From Ardenticatenaceae bacterium (lineage in GTDB: Bacteria > Chloroflexota > Anaerolineae > Promineifilales > Promineifilaceae), in assembly GCA_020634415.1 (NCBI GenBank), contig JACKBT010000001.1, positions 124,001-188,000 of the forward strand: a stretch of 64,000 nucleotides of DNA, given 5' to 3'. Numbering within the stretch: the first letter of the stretch is position 1; the number at the start of each line of letters is the position of its first letter. The position numbers and the translations under genes were made by a program. Positions 15,419-25,950 of this stretch are shown here, in pieces. The notes under the pieces were generated by a model that saw only the letters and a program-made list of their open reading frames with translations, ran no database searches and had not been told where the DNA came from.

Positions 15419-16816
15419 TTAAAGTTGTCGAATCTGTTGAGCCAGAGCCAAAGCACGCTCAACGGCCGTTCCCACATGCGCCTCCGCCACCATCAACAGA
15501 CGCACCTCATCCGGCGACAAATATGGAGTGATGCGCTCATCCGTTGCCAGCAAATCGGCTAAAGGATTGGGTTGGTTTTGTTGAACGGCCGTCCACGCCC
15601 GCAAACTCGCCTCCCGAATCCACTCATGCCCATCCTGGCGACTGCCCCCCGCCTTCACCAAAGCCATCAACACCCGCTCCGTCGCCGCAAACGGGCCATA
15701 GACAGCCATATTCCGCGCCATCGCTCCCTCATCCATCACCATCCCCAGCACCACCCGATCCATCCGGCGCACCATCTCCTCCGTCGCCAAAAACGACTCC
15801 GCCTGAAACAGCCGCCGATTCGCCGAATCATCCAGACTACGCTCCAAAATCGCCTGACTGGCATTATCCCAGGCCATCGCCGGCAGCCCCGCCACATACC
15901 GCGCCAACGAACAAACATTCTCCGTATTAATCGGATTACGCTTAAACGGCATCGCCGACGACCCCACCTGCTTCTTGCCAAACGGCTCCGCCCACTCCCC
16001 ACTCGCCGGCGATTGCAGCACCCGAAAATCCAGCGCAAACTTATGCAGCGAAGCCGCCAGCCCCGCCAACACCTGCTGCACCCGCAAATCCTGCTGCCGC
16101 GAATACGTCTGCGTAGCAATAGGGAAATACGGCAGGTCCAAAATCGCCATCGCCCGCGCCTCCATCGCCTGCGGCGTCATCGGCACATCATGCAACAGTT
16201 CAGCATAACTGGCCTGCGTGCCCACCGCCCCCTTCAGCCCTTTACCTCTGAGATTGGAGATTAGAGACTGGAGACTCTTCAAATCTTCAAGCAAATCTTG
16301 GGCGTAGACGGCAAGGCGATAGCCAACAGTCGTCGGCTCGGCGGGTTGGATGTGCGTAAAGGCCATTGTGGGCATATCGGCCGTTGCCTCAATTTTTTCC
16401 GCCAGATGGTGCAGCAAACCTTTAAGCGCTTGCTCCACCAAAACGGCCGCTTCCCGCAACCGCAGCACATCCACATTATCCGTAATATCCGCACTCGTCG
16501 CCCCCAAATGAATCACCCCGCCACCCACCGGACACTGCTCCGCATAAGCCCGAATTTCCGCCATCACATCATGGCGCGTCTCTTCCTCAATCTCCAGCGA
16601 ACGCACAATATCCACATCCGCCACATGCGCCTGCAAATCAGCCACCTGCGCCTCAGTCACCAGCCCAGCCTCACACTGCGCTGTCGCCAACGCCAGCCAC
16701 ACCCGCCGCATCAACCGCCGCTTGTGCGTCTCCGACCAAATATCACGCATCGCCTGATGGCCATAGCGCCAGGTAAAAGGAGAAAGGTAAGTTGTATAAT
16801 CAAAAGTGGGGGACAT
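15419..16816 (-). CDS. purB: adenylosuccinate lyase
   Basis: 465 residues, the usual length. PurB cleaves SAICAR and adenylosuccinate, releasing fumarate, in purine synthesis. The superfamily signature GSSAMPFKRNPINTENVC is present (about 285-300), as are HLGATSADITDN and TFAHIQPAEPTT-type regions (here AFTHIQPAEPTT). Residues around SLQSLISNLRG are encoded by a copy of the GAGACT-type repeat (16252-16276), an in-frame insertion like that in copA. A purine neighbour, guaB, lies upstream on the same strand. Confidence 0.96.
   Translation of the reverse strand: MSPTFDYTTYLSPFTWRYGHQAMRDIWSETHKRRLMRRVWLALATAQCEAGLVTEAQVADLQAHVADVDIVRSLEIEEETRHDVMAEIRAYAEQCPVGGGVIHLGATSADITDNVDVLRLREAAVLVEQALKGLLHHLAEKIEATADMPTMAFTHIQPAEPTTVGYRLAVYAQDLLEDLKSLQSLISNLRGKGLKGAVGTQASYAELLHDVPMTPQAMEARAMAILDLPYFPIATQTYSRQQDLRVQQVLAGLAASLHKFALDFRVLQSPASGEWAEPFGKKQVGSSAMPFKRNPINTENVCSLARYVAGLPAMAWDNASQAILERSLDDSANRRLFQAESFLATEEMVRRMDRVVLGMVMDEGAMARNMAVYGPFAATERVLMALVKAGGSRQDGHEWIREASLRAWTAVQQNQPNPLADLLATDERITPYLSPDEVRLLMVAEAHVGTAVERALALAQQIRQL
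16252..16276 (-). repeat. GAGACT-type repeat arm inside purB
   Basis: gagattggagattagagactggagact: one arm of the heptamer repeat, in frame, encoding SLQSLISNL between two purB blocks. Confidence 0.7.
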
Positions 16817-16827
16817 TTAGAGGAGGG

Positions 16828-16878
16828 TACACGGTAATTGGTCATCTGTAAACGGTAACGGACAACCAATTACCGTTT
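16828..16878. repeat. GGTAATTGG-word hairpin
   Basis: acggtaattggtcatctgt pairs loosely with ggacaaccaattaccgt between the small basic protein gene and purB. Confidence 0.6.
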
Positions 16879-16882
16879 CTTA

Positions 16883-17056
16883 TCAGCCTTCATCAACAAG
16901 TTTTTTACGACGTTTACGGCCCGGTCGCCGTCTTTCTGCTTGTTGAAGGGCACGTGTTTCTTCGACGAGTTGTTCGCGCTCTCTTTCCAATCGCGCTAGA
17001 ATTTCCGCATTACGTCTTTTCTGCTCATCTGTTAATGAAATTTTCCGTTTAGCCAT
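16883..17056 (-). CDS. small basic coiled-coil protein (57 aa)
   Basis: An ORF too short for a 60-residue cut-off: MAKRKISLTDEQKRRNAEIL... ending KRRKKLVDEG. A GGAG box lies 11 nt before the ATG. It is highly charged, with a heptad-like helix (AEILARLERERE QLVEE) and a basic Arg/Lys tail, suggesting an RNA- or DNA-binding or ribosome-associated role. No family is recognised. It lies between guaB and purB on the same strand. Confidence 0.75.
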   Translation of the reverse strand: MAKRKISLTDEQKRRNAEILARLEREREQLVEETRALQQAERRRPGRKRRKKLVDEG

Positions 17057-17160
17057 AGTGCTAATCTCCTCAACTTAAATTTACGCCACTATTCTACACG
17101 ATTTTGGTCAACCTTTCAGCCCCAATTTTTGAGGACATAGGGCAATTGAACCACCCAACC

Positions 17161-18705
<1,545 letters not shown>

Positions 18706-18779
18706 ACGACTTACATCAGATTTTTCGCCACATCTGAGACAACATATTACCTATCCGGCTCAACCGCTCCTTGAAACGG

Positions 18780-19682
18780 CTACTTGTTATCTCGCACCGG
18801 TTTGGGTTTAGCAATACGGCGTTTGCGGCGGCTGCTGGCAGATGGCCCCAGCCCAGGCAAACGTCCCGCACGGTTCAAAATCACCACCACACCCGCAATC
18901 GCCACCAGAGCCGCGGCCAACATAGAATAGGTAACAAAACTGGCCCCAATAGCCGGTTGGTCAGGGCGGAAGAACTCAATGAACACACGGCCAGCGCCCC
19001 ACCAAACCATGAACGCGCCAAACAATGTGCCCGGCTTCCACGTCTCACGAAACCGATTATTGAGATAGGTTAAAACAAAGAAGCCAATTAACAGCAGCAA
19101 AGATTCATACAAAAAGGTGGGGTGGAAGCGAGTTTCCAATGGAAATTCCGTGAGATTATTGTATTCAGGCAGGCGGTAGGGAGCATCAATGGTAATGCCC
19201 CAGGGCAACGTTGTGGGTGGGCCGTAAAGCTCTTGGTTAATGAAGTTGCCCCAACGGCCGATTGCCTGCGCCAACAACAACGCCGGGCCAGCCACATCCG
19301 CATAATGCCACGCCTTCAGATGTCGCCAACGGGCAAAAAGCAAGCCAACCAACGCCGCACCCACAAATCCACCCAAAATATTCACACCCCCAGCGCGAAC
19401 ATTGATAACATCTAACAATGTTTCATAACGCGCTCCATTGCCATCAATCACATCCAAGGCCACATAGGTAAGACGAGCAAAGAAGTAGCCCGAAAAGACA
19501 ACAGCAATGAGACCATTAAACAGCTCATCCACACTCTGGCCGCGCCGTTCAATCTCGCGGCTGGCCCACCACGCCGCCAAGCCAATGCCGATAATGATGA
19601 TGATGCCATACCAATAGATGGCAAATCCATCACCGATGGGAATCTCAAAGGCAATAGGATCAGTTTTCAGAAAATCTAACAT
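18780..19682 (-). CDS. lgt: prolipoprotein diacylglyceryl transferase
   Basis: 300 residues with about seven membrane segments. It transfers diacylglycerol from phosphatidylglycerol to the lipobox Cys of prolipoproteins. The family signature GRWGNFINQELYG (about 142-154) is present, as is the YGIIIIIGIGLAAWW start and the conserved RPDQP near the C-terminus. The C-terminus is basic (SSRRKRRIAKPKPVRDNK). Several lipoproteins in this window (1443, 29854, 63449) are its potential substrates. Confidence 0.96.
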   Translation of the reverse strand: MLDFLKTDPIAFEIPIGDGFAIYWYGIIIIIGIGLAAWWASREIERRGQSVDELFNGLIAVVFSGYFFARLTYVALDVIDGNGARYETLLDVINVRAGGVNILGGFVGAALVGLLFARWRHLKAWHYADVAGPALLLAQAIGRWGNFINQELYGPPTTLPWGITIDAPYRLPEYNNLTEFPLETRFHPTFLYESLLLLIGFFVLTYLNNRFRETWKPGTLFGAFMVWWGAGRVFIEFFRPDQPAIGASFVTYSMLAAALVAIAGVVVILNRAGRLPGLGPSASSRRKRRIAKPKPVRDNK

Positions 19683-19741
19683 GTATGGTTTCCTCTTCCT
19701 TAAAAAAATCTTAGTAAGTGTTCGTTTTAACTTAGCGGTTT

Positions 19742-19786
19742 TGGAGATTGGAGACTGGTTAATCTCTCATCTCCAATCTCTAGCTG
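19742..19786. repeat. GAGACT-family hairpin between sulfatase gene and lgt
   Basis: ttggagattggagactgg inverted as atctccaatctcta. Same family as 4428. Confidence 0.75.
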
Positions 19787-19814
19787 AACTGTGAAGTTAT
19801 TGATGAACGTTTAC

Positions 19815-21380
19815 TTAGTCAATATAACCCAAGCCGCGTAACTGCTGCATCAGGCTCTCATCCATCTCTATTGTATCACCAGTTGCCACCTGTTCACGCT
19901 GGTTGGCGGCTCTCTGGGCCATTTGGTTAATTTGCTGGTTGAGAGGTGGGATGAGAAACGGCCGTTCCGCCCTCAAATCCGTCAACTCCAACACATCATG
20001 CCCCAAATCAAACAACTCATCCGGCTGCCCATCCACCTGGATCAACTTCATCTTATCATCCCCCCGCACCACAGCACGGCGCAGCGAAAGGCAGCGAAAC
20101 TTTTCCAGCAGGTGCGGCTGGCGATTTTCAATCGCCCGCACAAAGTTCAGCGGCGGGTAAACCTCACTGTAAACCAAACCCTGCTCCGGGTCACGCCCGG
20201 CGATGCTGTTTAATAACGTCAGGCCATGCACCTCGGCCGGGTTTAGATGGGACATTTCGGGCAAACGACTGCCAACAGCATCCAAAACCGTGTGAAACAC
20301 CCGCCGCGTACTCACCGGCGTTGTCACCCGTCCGGGCTGAATTCGCTCCGGCCAATGCACAATCAACGGCACATGTATCAACTCCTGATAGGCCGTAAAG
20401 GCATGACCAAAATAGTTATGTTCCCCCAGGCTGTCCCCATGATCGGCGACGATAATGGTGAGGGTATTGCGGCGAGAACGGCCGTCCAACCAGGCCAACA
20501 ACTTACCCAAATAAGCATCCTGGTAAGCCACCTCCGCATCATACATATCGCTAAGGACTTGGCTTTCGAGCGGAGATAACGGCCGTTCCAACGGAGCCGC
20601 CCACCGATACGCCTCCCGATTCCACCGCCCCATCACCGCCCGCGCCTCCTTACTCTGCCGCAAATAAGGCGCAACCTTATCCACAAACTCACCCGGCGGC
20701 CAAAACGGCAAATGCGTCTCCATCAAATTCAAAAAGAGAAACAACGGCTTATGCCGCTTTTGTGCCTCCCTCTCCTGCAAAAAATGCACCACATCCCCCA
20801 CCGACCGCTCATTTTGCCCCTTAAAATTCGCCATCTTCGACCACAAAGGCGTCAGCCAGGCATTCAACGACACCCGAAAAGCCAAATCAGAACGGCCGAA
20901 AAAATTCTGAATCGGGTAAGAAATACGGCGCAAAAACTGCGTATAACCCGCCACAATCGGCCCAATCGGCCAGGGCAACTGAATCGAATCACCAGGCAAA
21001 CTGGGGAACGCCCCACCATAATTATAAAACGTCTGGAAGCCCCGCTTAAAACCATTATTCAGCACCCCCACCAGCGGATTATTACAAAAGCCAATCGTCT
21101 CATAACCCGCCGCCGTCAGCACCTCAGCCACATGCGGCCAATCCGGGCTAAGCCCCTGCGACGACTGCAACACCTGATGCGTCGTCGGATACAAACCCGT
21201 AAACAGCGAGCCATGACTGGGAATCGTCCACTGCGCTGGCGAAATCGCCTGCGTAAACAAAGCTCCCTTCGCCGCAAATCGGTCCAAGTTCGGGGTAATA
21301 TCCCGTGTATGCCCATAACAACCCAAACGGTCCGCTCGTTGGGTATCGAGCACAATAAATACAATATCTGGTTTACTCAT
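19815..21380 (-). CDS. sulfatase/alkaline-phosphatase-superfamily hydrolase
   Basis: 521 residues, no signal peptide. Metal-site motifs are clear: FIVLDTQRADRLGCYG at the start and VADHGDSLGEHNYFGHAF. The nucleophile position reads QWTIPSHGSLFTGLYP with Thr52, where true sulfatases have Cys/Ser followed by xPxR for formylglycine formation. Thr suggests a phosphodiesterase, phosphatase or phosphoglycerol-transferase-type activity rather than classic sulfate ester cleavage. Substrate unknown. Confidence 0.85.
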   Translation of the reverse strand: MSKPDIVFIVLDTQRADRLGCYGHTRDITPNLDRFAAKGALFTQAISPAQWTIPSHGSLFTGLYPTTHQVLQSSQGLSPDWPHVAEVLTAAGYETIGFCNNPLVGVLNNGFKRGFQTFYNYGGAFPSLPGDSIQLPWPIGPIVAGYTQFLRRISYPIQNFFGRSDLAFRVSLNAWLTPLWSKMANFKGQNERSVGDVVHFLQEREAQKRHKPLFLFLNLMETHLPFWPPGEFVDKVAPYLRQSKEARAVMGRWNREAYRWAAPLERPLSPLESQVLSDMYDAEVAYQDAYLGKLLAWLDGRSRRNTLTIIVADHGDSLGEHNYFGHAFTAYQELIHVPLIVHWPERIQPGRVTTPVSTRRVFHTVLDAVGSRLPEMSHLNPAEVHGLTLLNSIAGRDPEQGLVYSEVYPPLNFVRAIENRQPHLLEKFRCLSLRRAVVRGDDKMKLIQVDGQPDELFDLGHDVLELTDLRAERPFLIPPLNQQINQMAQRAANQREQVATGDTIEMDESLMQQLRGLGYID

Positions 21381-21403
21381 TTTTGATTGTTATTAAGCGA
21401 TTA

Positions 21404-21454
21404 GGGGCTGAAGAGTAGAGACTGATAGATGCCAATCTCCACTCTCTAGTCCCC
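21404..21454. repeat. GAGACT-family hairpin between response regulator and sulfatase genes
   Basis: ggggctgaagagtagagact with a diverged complement ending actctctagtcccc. Confidence 0.7.
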
Positions 21455-21457
21455 AAT

Positions 21458-22147
21458 TCACTCCTCAGCAAAGCGATAACCAACGCCACGCACCGTGTGA
21501 ATCCAGCGAGGGTTCGCCGGATCTCGCTCTATTTTCTTACGCAGGTAGTGCACATAGGTTTTAGCATTATCTTCTGCCCCCATATCGTGCATCCCCCAGG
21601 CCAATCGTGCCAGATCGGCCGTTGTCACCACCCGCCCCGCATTCATCGCCAGCGTCACCAACAAATCATACTCACGCCGCGTCAACTCCACTGCTTCCCC
21701 TTCTGCCCAAACAAGCCGCGCCGCCACATCCAACACCAACGCCTGCCCACCAAAACTCAGCTTCTGCGACGAAGGGTTCAACTTCTCCATCCGCCGCAAA
21801 TGCGCCTTAATCCGCGCCAAAAGCTCCGCCTGATCAACCGGCTTCACCAAATAATCATCCGCCCCCATCTCCAAACCATAAACCACATTCTCCACACTGC
21901 CCATGGCAGTCAAAAAAATAATAGGAATATCCAAAGCCTCACGCAGCAGCCGACACACCTCCCAACCACCCATCTGCGGCACCATCACATCCAAAAGCAC
22001 CAGATCAAACTGCTCAGACAAGGCCAAACGCACCCCATCTTCGGCCGTGTGGGCCACACCCGGCACATAATTGGCCTGCCGCAAAATCATATCCAACGCC
22101 TTAGCCAGAGCCAAATCATCTTCAATCAACAATATTTTGTCAGCCAT
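21458..22147 (-). CDS. OmpR/PhoB-family response regulator
   Basis: 229 residues. Receiver domain with the acidic pair EDD near the start, phosphoacceptor Asp in VLLDVMVPQ (about 54), and Lys in YLVKPV (about 105). The C-terminal winged helix (ELTRREYDLLVTLAMNAGRVVT, VHYLRKKIE, HTVRGVGYRF) binds DNA. No histidine kinase adjoins it here, so its input is unknown. Confidence 0.94.
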   Translation of the reverse strand: MADKILLIEDDLALAKALDMILRQANYVPGVAHTAEDGVRLALSEQFDLVLLDVMVPQMGGWEVCRLLREALDIPIIFLTAMGSVENVVYGLEMGADDYLVKPVDQAELLARIKAHLRRMEKLNPSSQKLSFGGQALVLDVAARLVWAEGEAVELTRREYDLLVTLAMNAGRVVTTADLARLAWGMHDMGAEDNAKTYVHYLRKKIERDPANPRWIHTVRGVGYRFAEE

Positions 22148-22235
22148 GAATCACAAGGTGGGGAATGTGGCAGCAAATGGTGTAAATAGGTTAGGGAAGT
22201 GGCAGCAAATACCTGCCACTTCCCCTTCTACAAAG

Positions 22236-24911
22236 TTACAAGCCTGCCCAATCAAGCAAATTGAAGAGCAATGTTTCCTGAACATCCCCCGGCAAACTGG
22301 TGAATGGAAACAGCAAAAAAGCAGCCAGCGTATCATTCGTGCCATCATCTGTGGTAGCCACACCCACAACACTACCGCTATTTTCGCTGCCAGGGCCACG
22401 CACAAACAAAACCACGTCACTATCTTCGATGTCGCCAGCAAAATCATCAAACAAGATGACATCGTAGGTTGTATCCAGTTCAATTACCTCCCCCAACTCA
22501 AAACCATCTAACAAAACAGCATCTTCACCGGCAACTTCAATATCTGAAAGCGGAACCAGCTCTAATGTACTAAACAAAGTAGGCGAGGAACCCATGATGA
22601 TGATTTTGCCACCCTCATCCAACTTCTCAAAAATGAGGACAGTATCTTCATCTAAAAAACCATCCTCATTGCGATAGTCACCAGAGTCCCAAATGATGAG
22701 GGAGTAACCATCGAGTGTGTCTTCCTGCAAAGGGCCATCCACGCTGGTTTCCCAAATAGTCACATCGTAGTCAGCACTAAGCAGATCAGCCAACGTGTCT
22801 ACGCTGGTGAAACCGCTGCTCAAAGCCTCACCGTCATCATCGCCGAAGATGAAGATACTGTTATCTGAGTCATCGTCTTCGCCGCCAGAGCTTGACTCGT
22901 CTTCTGCGGTGACAGTTAAGATGTAGCTGCCGCCTTCGTCGAAGAAGTCACGGATGCGAATGGTGTAATCGCCACTGTCTACTTCGATGCTCCGCAGCTC
23001 TTCTATGCCATCACTAAAGGTGCTGTCGGCGGATTCAAGGAACTCATTATCGGAGCCGTACAGCTCTAGTACGGCATCCAGGCCATCGCTGCCTTCCAGC
23101 ACGATGTCTATGGTGGCGGGGCCATCGCTGAATGTCCATAGGTGGGCTTCTTCGCTGGCTAACGTGCCTTCTACACTCTCACCTAAACCAATGGTGCCTT
23201 GATCAACACCTTCAGGTGCATCTAAGTCTATATCTGGGTCGTCGTCATCGGGCGTTGTGTCATCAGGCTCTGCGTCAACGTCATCTTCGGGGGTGTCGGT
23301 ATCTGGTGTTTCGGGCACACCACCAGCATCTAATTCGGCTTCTACTTCTTCGCCAAAGACATCGCTGGGGCAGAGGGCTAAATTGTTTTGCAACAGGCAG
23401 TCATCCAGAGTGTAATTGGCGTTGAGGGGCATGAGGTCGAGCAGGCGGTCTATGGTGTTTTCCAGACCTTCCTGGCTGGCGGCGAGGACGATGATGTTGT
23501 GTTGGTCGCCGTCTTGCTGCATGAGGATAACGGCCGTTCCCGACATCTGCACATTGCCTAAATCAGACCGAATCAGACGAATCACCTCTTCAGCCTCTTC
23601 CTCTCCTTCGTCAGCCTCCGCTTCGGGCGTTGCCTCTGCTTCCGTCTCTTCCGTCTCCTCCGCCTCAGCCGTCACCTCCTCCTCTTCGACATCCGCATCG
23701 CTTTCGGCATCCGCCAAAGCCTGCATCTCCTCCTCCGTCAGAATTGGCGGCTGAATGGTGAGGCTAATGCCATTAGAAACCAGAAGATCAATCACATCAT
23801 CCGCCTGGTTGTAAAGACCCAGATACAACGTGTCGGTGCTGCCATCAGCGGCGGCTTTAACCGACAGATTGATGTCCGCAGCGCGGAAGGCATCTTGCAG
23901 AACGATGATCTCATCAAAAACATCCGGCCCTAAATCGGGCGAGCCGACATAAACCAGATTGACCTCATCATCATAAAAGTAGGGGAAATCGGCCAGCGTA
24001 TACGTGCGCTCGGCTTCATCCGTCAGGAAGTCGGCGATGCGGGCGATGAACTGGCTGTTGTCGTTGACGGTGTAATAGGGAGGTGTGAGGAAATGGATGT
24101 CGCCGAGGGCAAGGACACGGCCGTTTTCGCTCGAAGCCGCCAACGTCAACCCACCCGGCCGATCTGTGTCCGATGACCAAGTATTGTCGTCGCCCATTAA
24201 GATGGAACGGCCATTTGGCCCCACTTGCAGCGAATGACTGCCATAAAACACCAGTTGGTTCAAGCCATCGGTAAAGTCACTCTCACCCAAACCACCATCA
24301 TGCAAAATAATATTGCGGAAATTGCCCTCATTATCACTGGTGTTATAGAGATAATCGGCATTAAAAATGATGTCAAACTCATTCGCCAGACTGTTCAGCG
24401 GCAGCTTGTCGGAAACAATATCCACCGAGAAAGTAAACAAATCTTCCTCAAAAAAGACGCTAAAACGGGTAGGATCGCCAATGAGCAGCAGCCGCCCGCC
24501 ACGCGCCACAAAATCGCGCACGGCCGTTACCTCATCCGGCGCAAACTCAGATTGAGGCGCAATCACCACAAAGGCTTTCACCGAACGCAAAGCCGCCGTC
24601 AGATCACCAAATTCAAAAGAGCGCAATTCGTAGCCTCTGGCAGCTAAACGGCCGTCCAAATAGCCAATCTCCTCCAACGTAAAAAAGTTATCGTGCGCCT
24701 GATCCAACAGCACAAAGCCATCACCCACTTCCGGCTCATCTACAAAATCAGAAGCCGCCGGAATAGACACCTGCTCAATTTCTGCTCCCGCATAATCCGG
24801 CGGTTCCTGCCGCTCTGTGCCACCCAATTGATAGAAGTCGAGATAGCGAACGGCCGTTGGCCCCACCAGCAAAACAAGAAAGATTACAACGTAAAAAATA
24901 CCTTTGCGCAT
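22236..24911 (-). CDS. membrane-anchored DUF4350/PPC-domain protein
   Basis: 891 residues. An N-terminal signal or anchor (GIFYVVIFLVLLVGPTAV) is followed by a DUF4350/GldG-like Rossmann segment (VVIAPQSEFAPDEVTAVRDFVARGGRLLLIGDPTR). Then come a strongly acidic Glu/Ala-rich linker (about 400-455), an Asp-rich linker, a pre-peptidase C-terminal-type beta domain (GLGESVEGTLASEEAHLWTF...) and a second Rossmann-like domain (LIIWDSGDYRNEDGFLDEDT). Gene start lies 15 bp after the SppA-like gene, so they form an operon. Substrate or partner unknown; extracytoplasmic location is inferred. Confidence 0.75.
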   Translation of the reverse strand: MRKGIFYVVIFLVLLVGPTAVRYLDFYQLGGTERQEPPDYAGAEIEQVSIPAASDFVDEPEVGDGFVLLDQAHDNFFTLEEIGYLDGRLAARGYELRSFEFGDLTAALRSVKAFVVIAPQSEFAPDEVTAVRDFVARGGRLLLIGDPTRFSVFFEEDLFTFSVDIVSDKLPLNSLANEFDIIFNADYLYNTSDNEGNFRNIILHDGGLGESDFTDGLNQLVFYGSHSLQVGPNGRSILMGDDNTWSSDTDRPGGLTLAASSENGRVLALGDIHFLTPPYYTVNDNSQFIARIADFLTDEAERTYTLADFPYFYDDEVNLVYVGSPDLGPDVFDEIIVLQDAFRAADINLSVKAAADGSTDTLYLGLYNQADDVIDLLVSNGISLTIQPPILTEEEMQALADAESDADVEEEEVTAEAEETEETEAEATPEAEADEGEEEAEEVIRLIRSDLGNVQMSGTAVILMQQDGDQHNIIVLAASQEGLENTIDRLLDLMPLNANYTLDDCLLQNNLALCPSDVFGEEVEAELDAGGVPETPDTDTPEDDVDAEPDDTTPDDDDPDIDLDAPEGVDQGTIGLGESVEGTLASEEAHLWTFSDGPATIDIVLEGSDGLDAVLELYGSDNEFLESADSTFSDGIEELRSIEVDSGDYTIRIRDFFDEGGSYILTVTAEDESSSGGEDDDSDNSIFIFGDDDGEALSSGFTSVDTLADLLSADYDVTIWETSVDGPLQEDTLDGYSLIIWDSGDYRNEDGFLDEDTVLIFEKLDEGGKIIIMGSSPTLFSTLELVPLSDIEVAGEDAVLLDGFELGEVIELDTTYDVILFDDFAGDIEDSDVVLFVRGPGSENSGSVVGVATTDDGTNDTLAAFLLFPFTSLPGDVQETLLFNLLDWAGL

Positions 24912-24926
24912 GATCCACTCCTCCCT

Positions 24927-25805
24927 TTATTGATTCCCTGGAACTTCCATATAACGGTAATAAATACCAGGTGGCAAATTCGTTGGCGCTGCCCACAATG
25001 CTTCCACATCAACCTCCTGCGGCTGATACTCAAAAAACACATTGCTGCCGCCATCAAAAACCAGCGGATACAACTCCACCACATCATAACCAGACACCCC
25101 CGCCAACTCTGCCGCCCGTTGAATCGTCTCATCCTGCGCAATAAGACCATCAATCAAACCATATTCCAGCGCCTCAACCCCCGTAAAAATCTCCGCCCGC
25201 GACAGCGTATCCAAGTCAATCACCAACCTGTCGCCCCGCCCAATCCGCACCGCCTCCAAAAAGGCAAACTTAGCCCGCTCCATCTGCCGCATAAAACCAT
25301 CCCGCGTCCCCCCAAACGCCTTATACGGCCCCGTCGTCAACAAATCTTCCTCAATAAAAACTTCCGTCGGCAGCGAAGAAATCACCCCCACACTCCCCAC
25401 CGATGAAGTCGGTTTAGCATAAATCTCATCCGCGGCCGCCGCCATGTAATAGGCCCCGCTGGCCGCCAACAAATCCACATTAGCAATCACCGGCAAACCG
25501 GCCGCACGGGTGTTCAAAACATCCAAATACAGCTCCTCACTAAAAGCCGCCGAACCACCCGGACTGTTAATGATCAGCACGACGGCCTTCACCTCATCAT
25601 GCTCCCGCGCATAAGCCAACTGCTCCGTAATCTCATACGTCGAACCGCCAAAAATATCCAAACTCAGCCGAATAACACCTATCTGCGGCTTAGGTACAAG
25701 GCGTGGGGCCACATACAAACCCACCACCAGAGGAACTACAAATACCACAACCCATAAGAAAATTGTGCGAAGAGGGGAACGGTTCGGTCCGTTGCTTTCA
25801 GCCAT
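24927..25805 (-). CDS. sppA: signal peptide peptidase SppA-like serine protease (S49)
   Basis: 292 residues with one N-terminal membrane segment (IFLWVVVFVVPLVVGLYVA). The S49 core is present: VVLIINSPGGSAAFSEEL, then LLAASGAYYMAAAADEI with the nucleophilic Ser in ASGAYY, and SSVGSVGVI. The Lys in TGPYKAFG is the probable general base. SppA digests cleaved signal peptides in the membrane. Co-transcribed with the DUF4350 protein. Confidence 0.9.
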   Translation of the reverse strand: MAESNGPNRSPLRTIFLWVVVFVVPLVVGLYVAPRLVPKPQIGVIRLSLDIFGGSTYEITEQLAYAREHDEVKAVVLIINSPGGSAAFSEELYLDVLNTRAAGLPVIANVDLLAASGAYYMAAAADEIYAKPTSSVGSVGVISSLPTEVFIEEDLLTTGPYKAFGGTRDGFMRQMERAKFAFLEAVRIGRGDRLVIDLDTLSRAEIFTGVEALEYGLIDGLIAQDETIQRAAELAGVSGYDVVELYPLVFDGGSNVFFEYQPQEVDVEALWAAPTNLPPGIYYRYMEVPGNQ

Positions 25806-25950
25806 GACTGTCTCCGAATTTTGCAGTAACTAGCAAGGGCCACTTCCCCCGGCTGGTTACGCCTGTCTCTTGACGTGATTTTACGGGCAATAGGATAGCA
25901 TGGTGGAAGGTGCATCGCAACTATGGCCGATTGTTGCTAAAATAGGTTTC

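Noticed and set aside
15572..16264. 230-aa plus-strand ORF
   Set aside because: Antisense shadow of purB with His/Arg/Pro-rich composition; many similar long ORFs oppose real genes in this GC-rich window.
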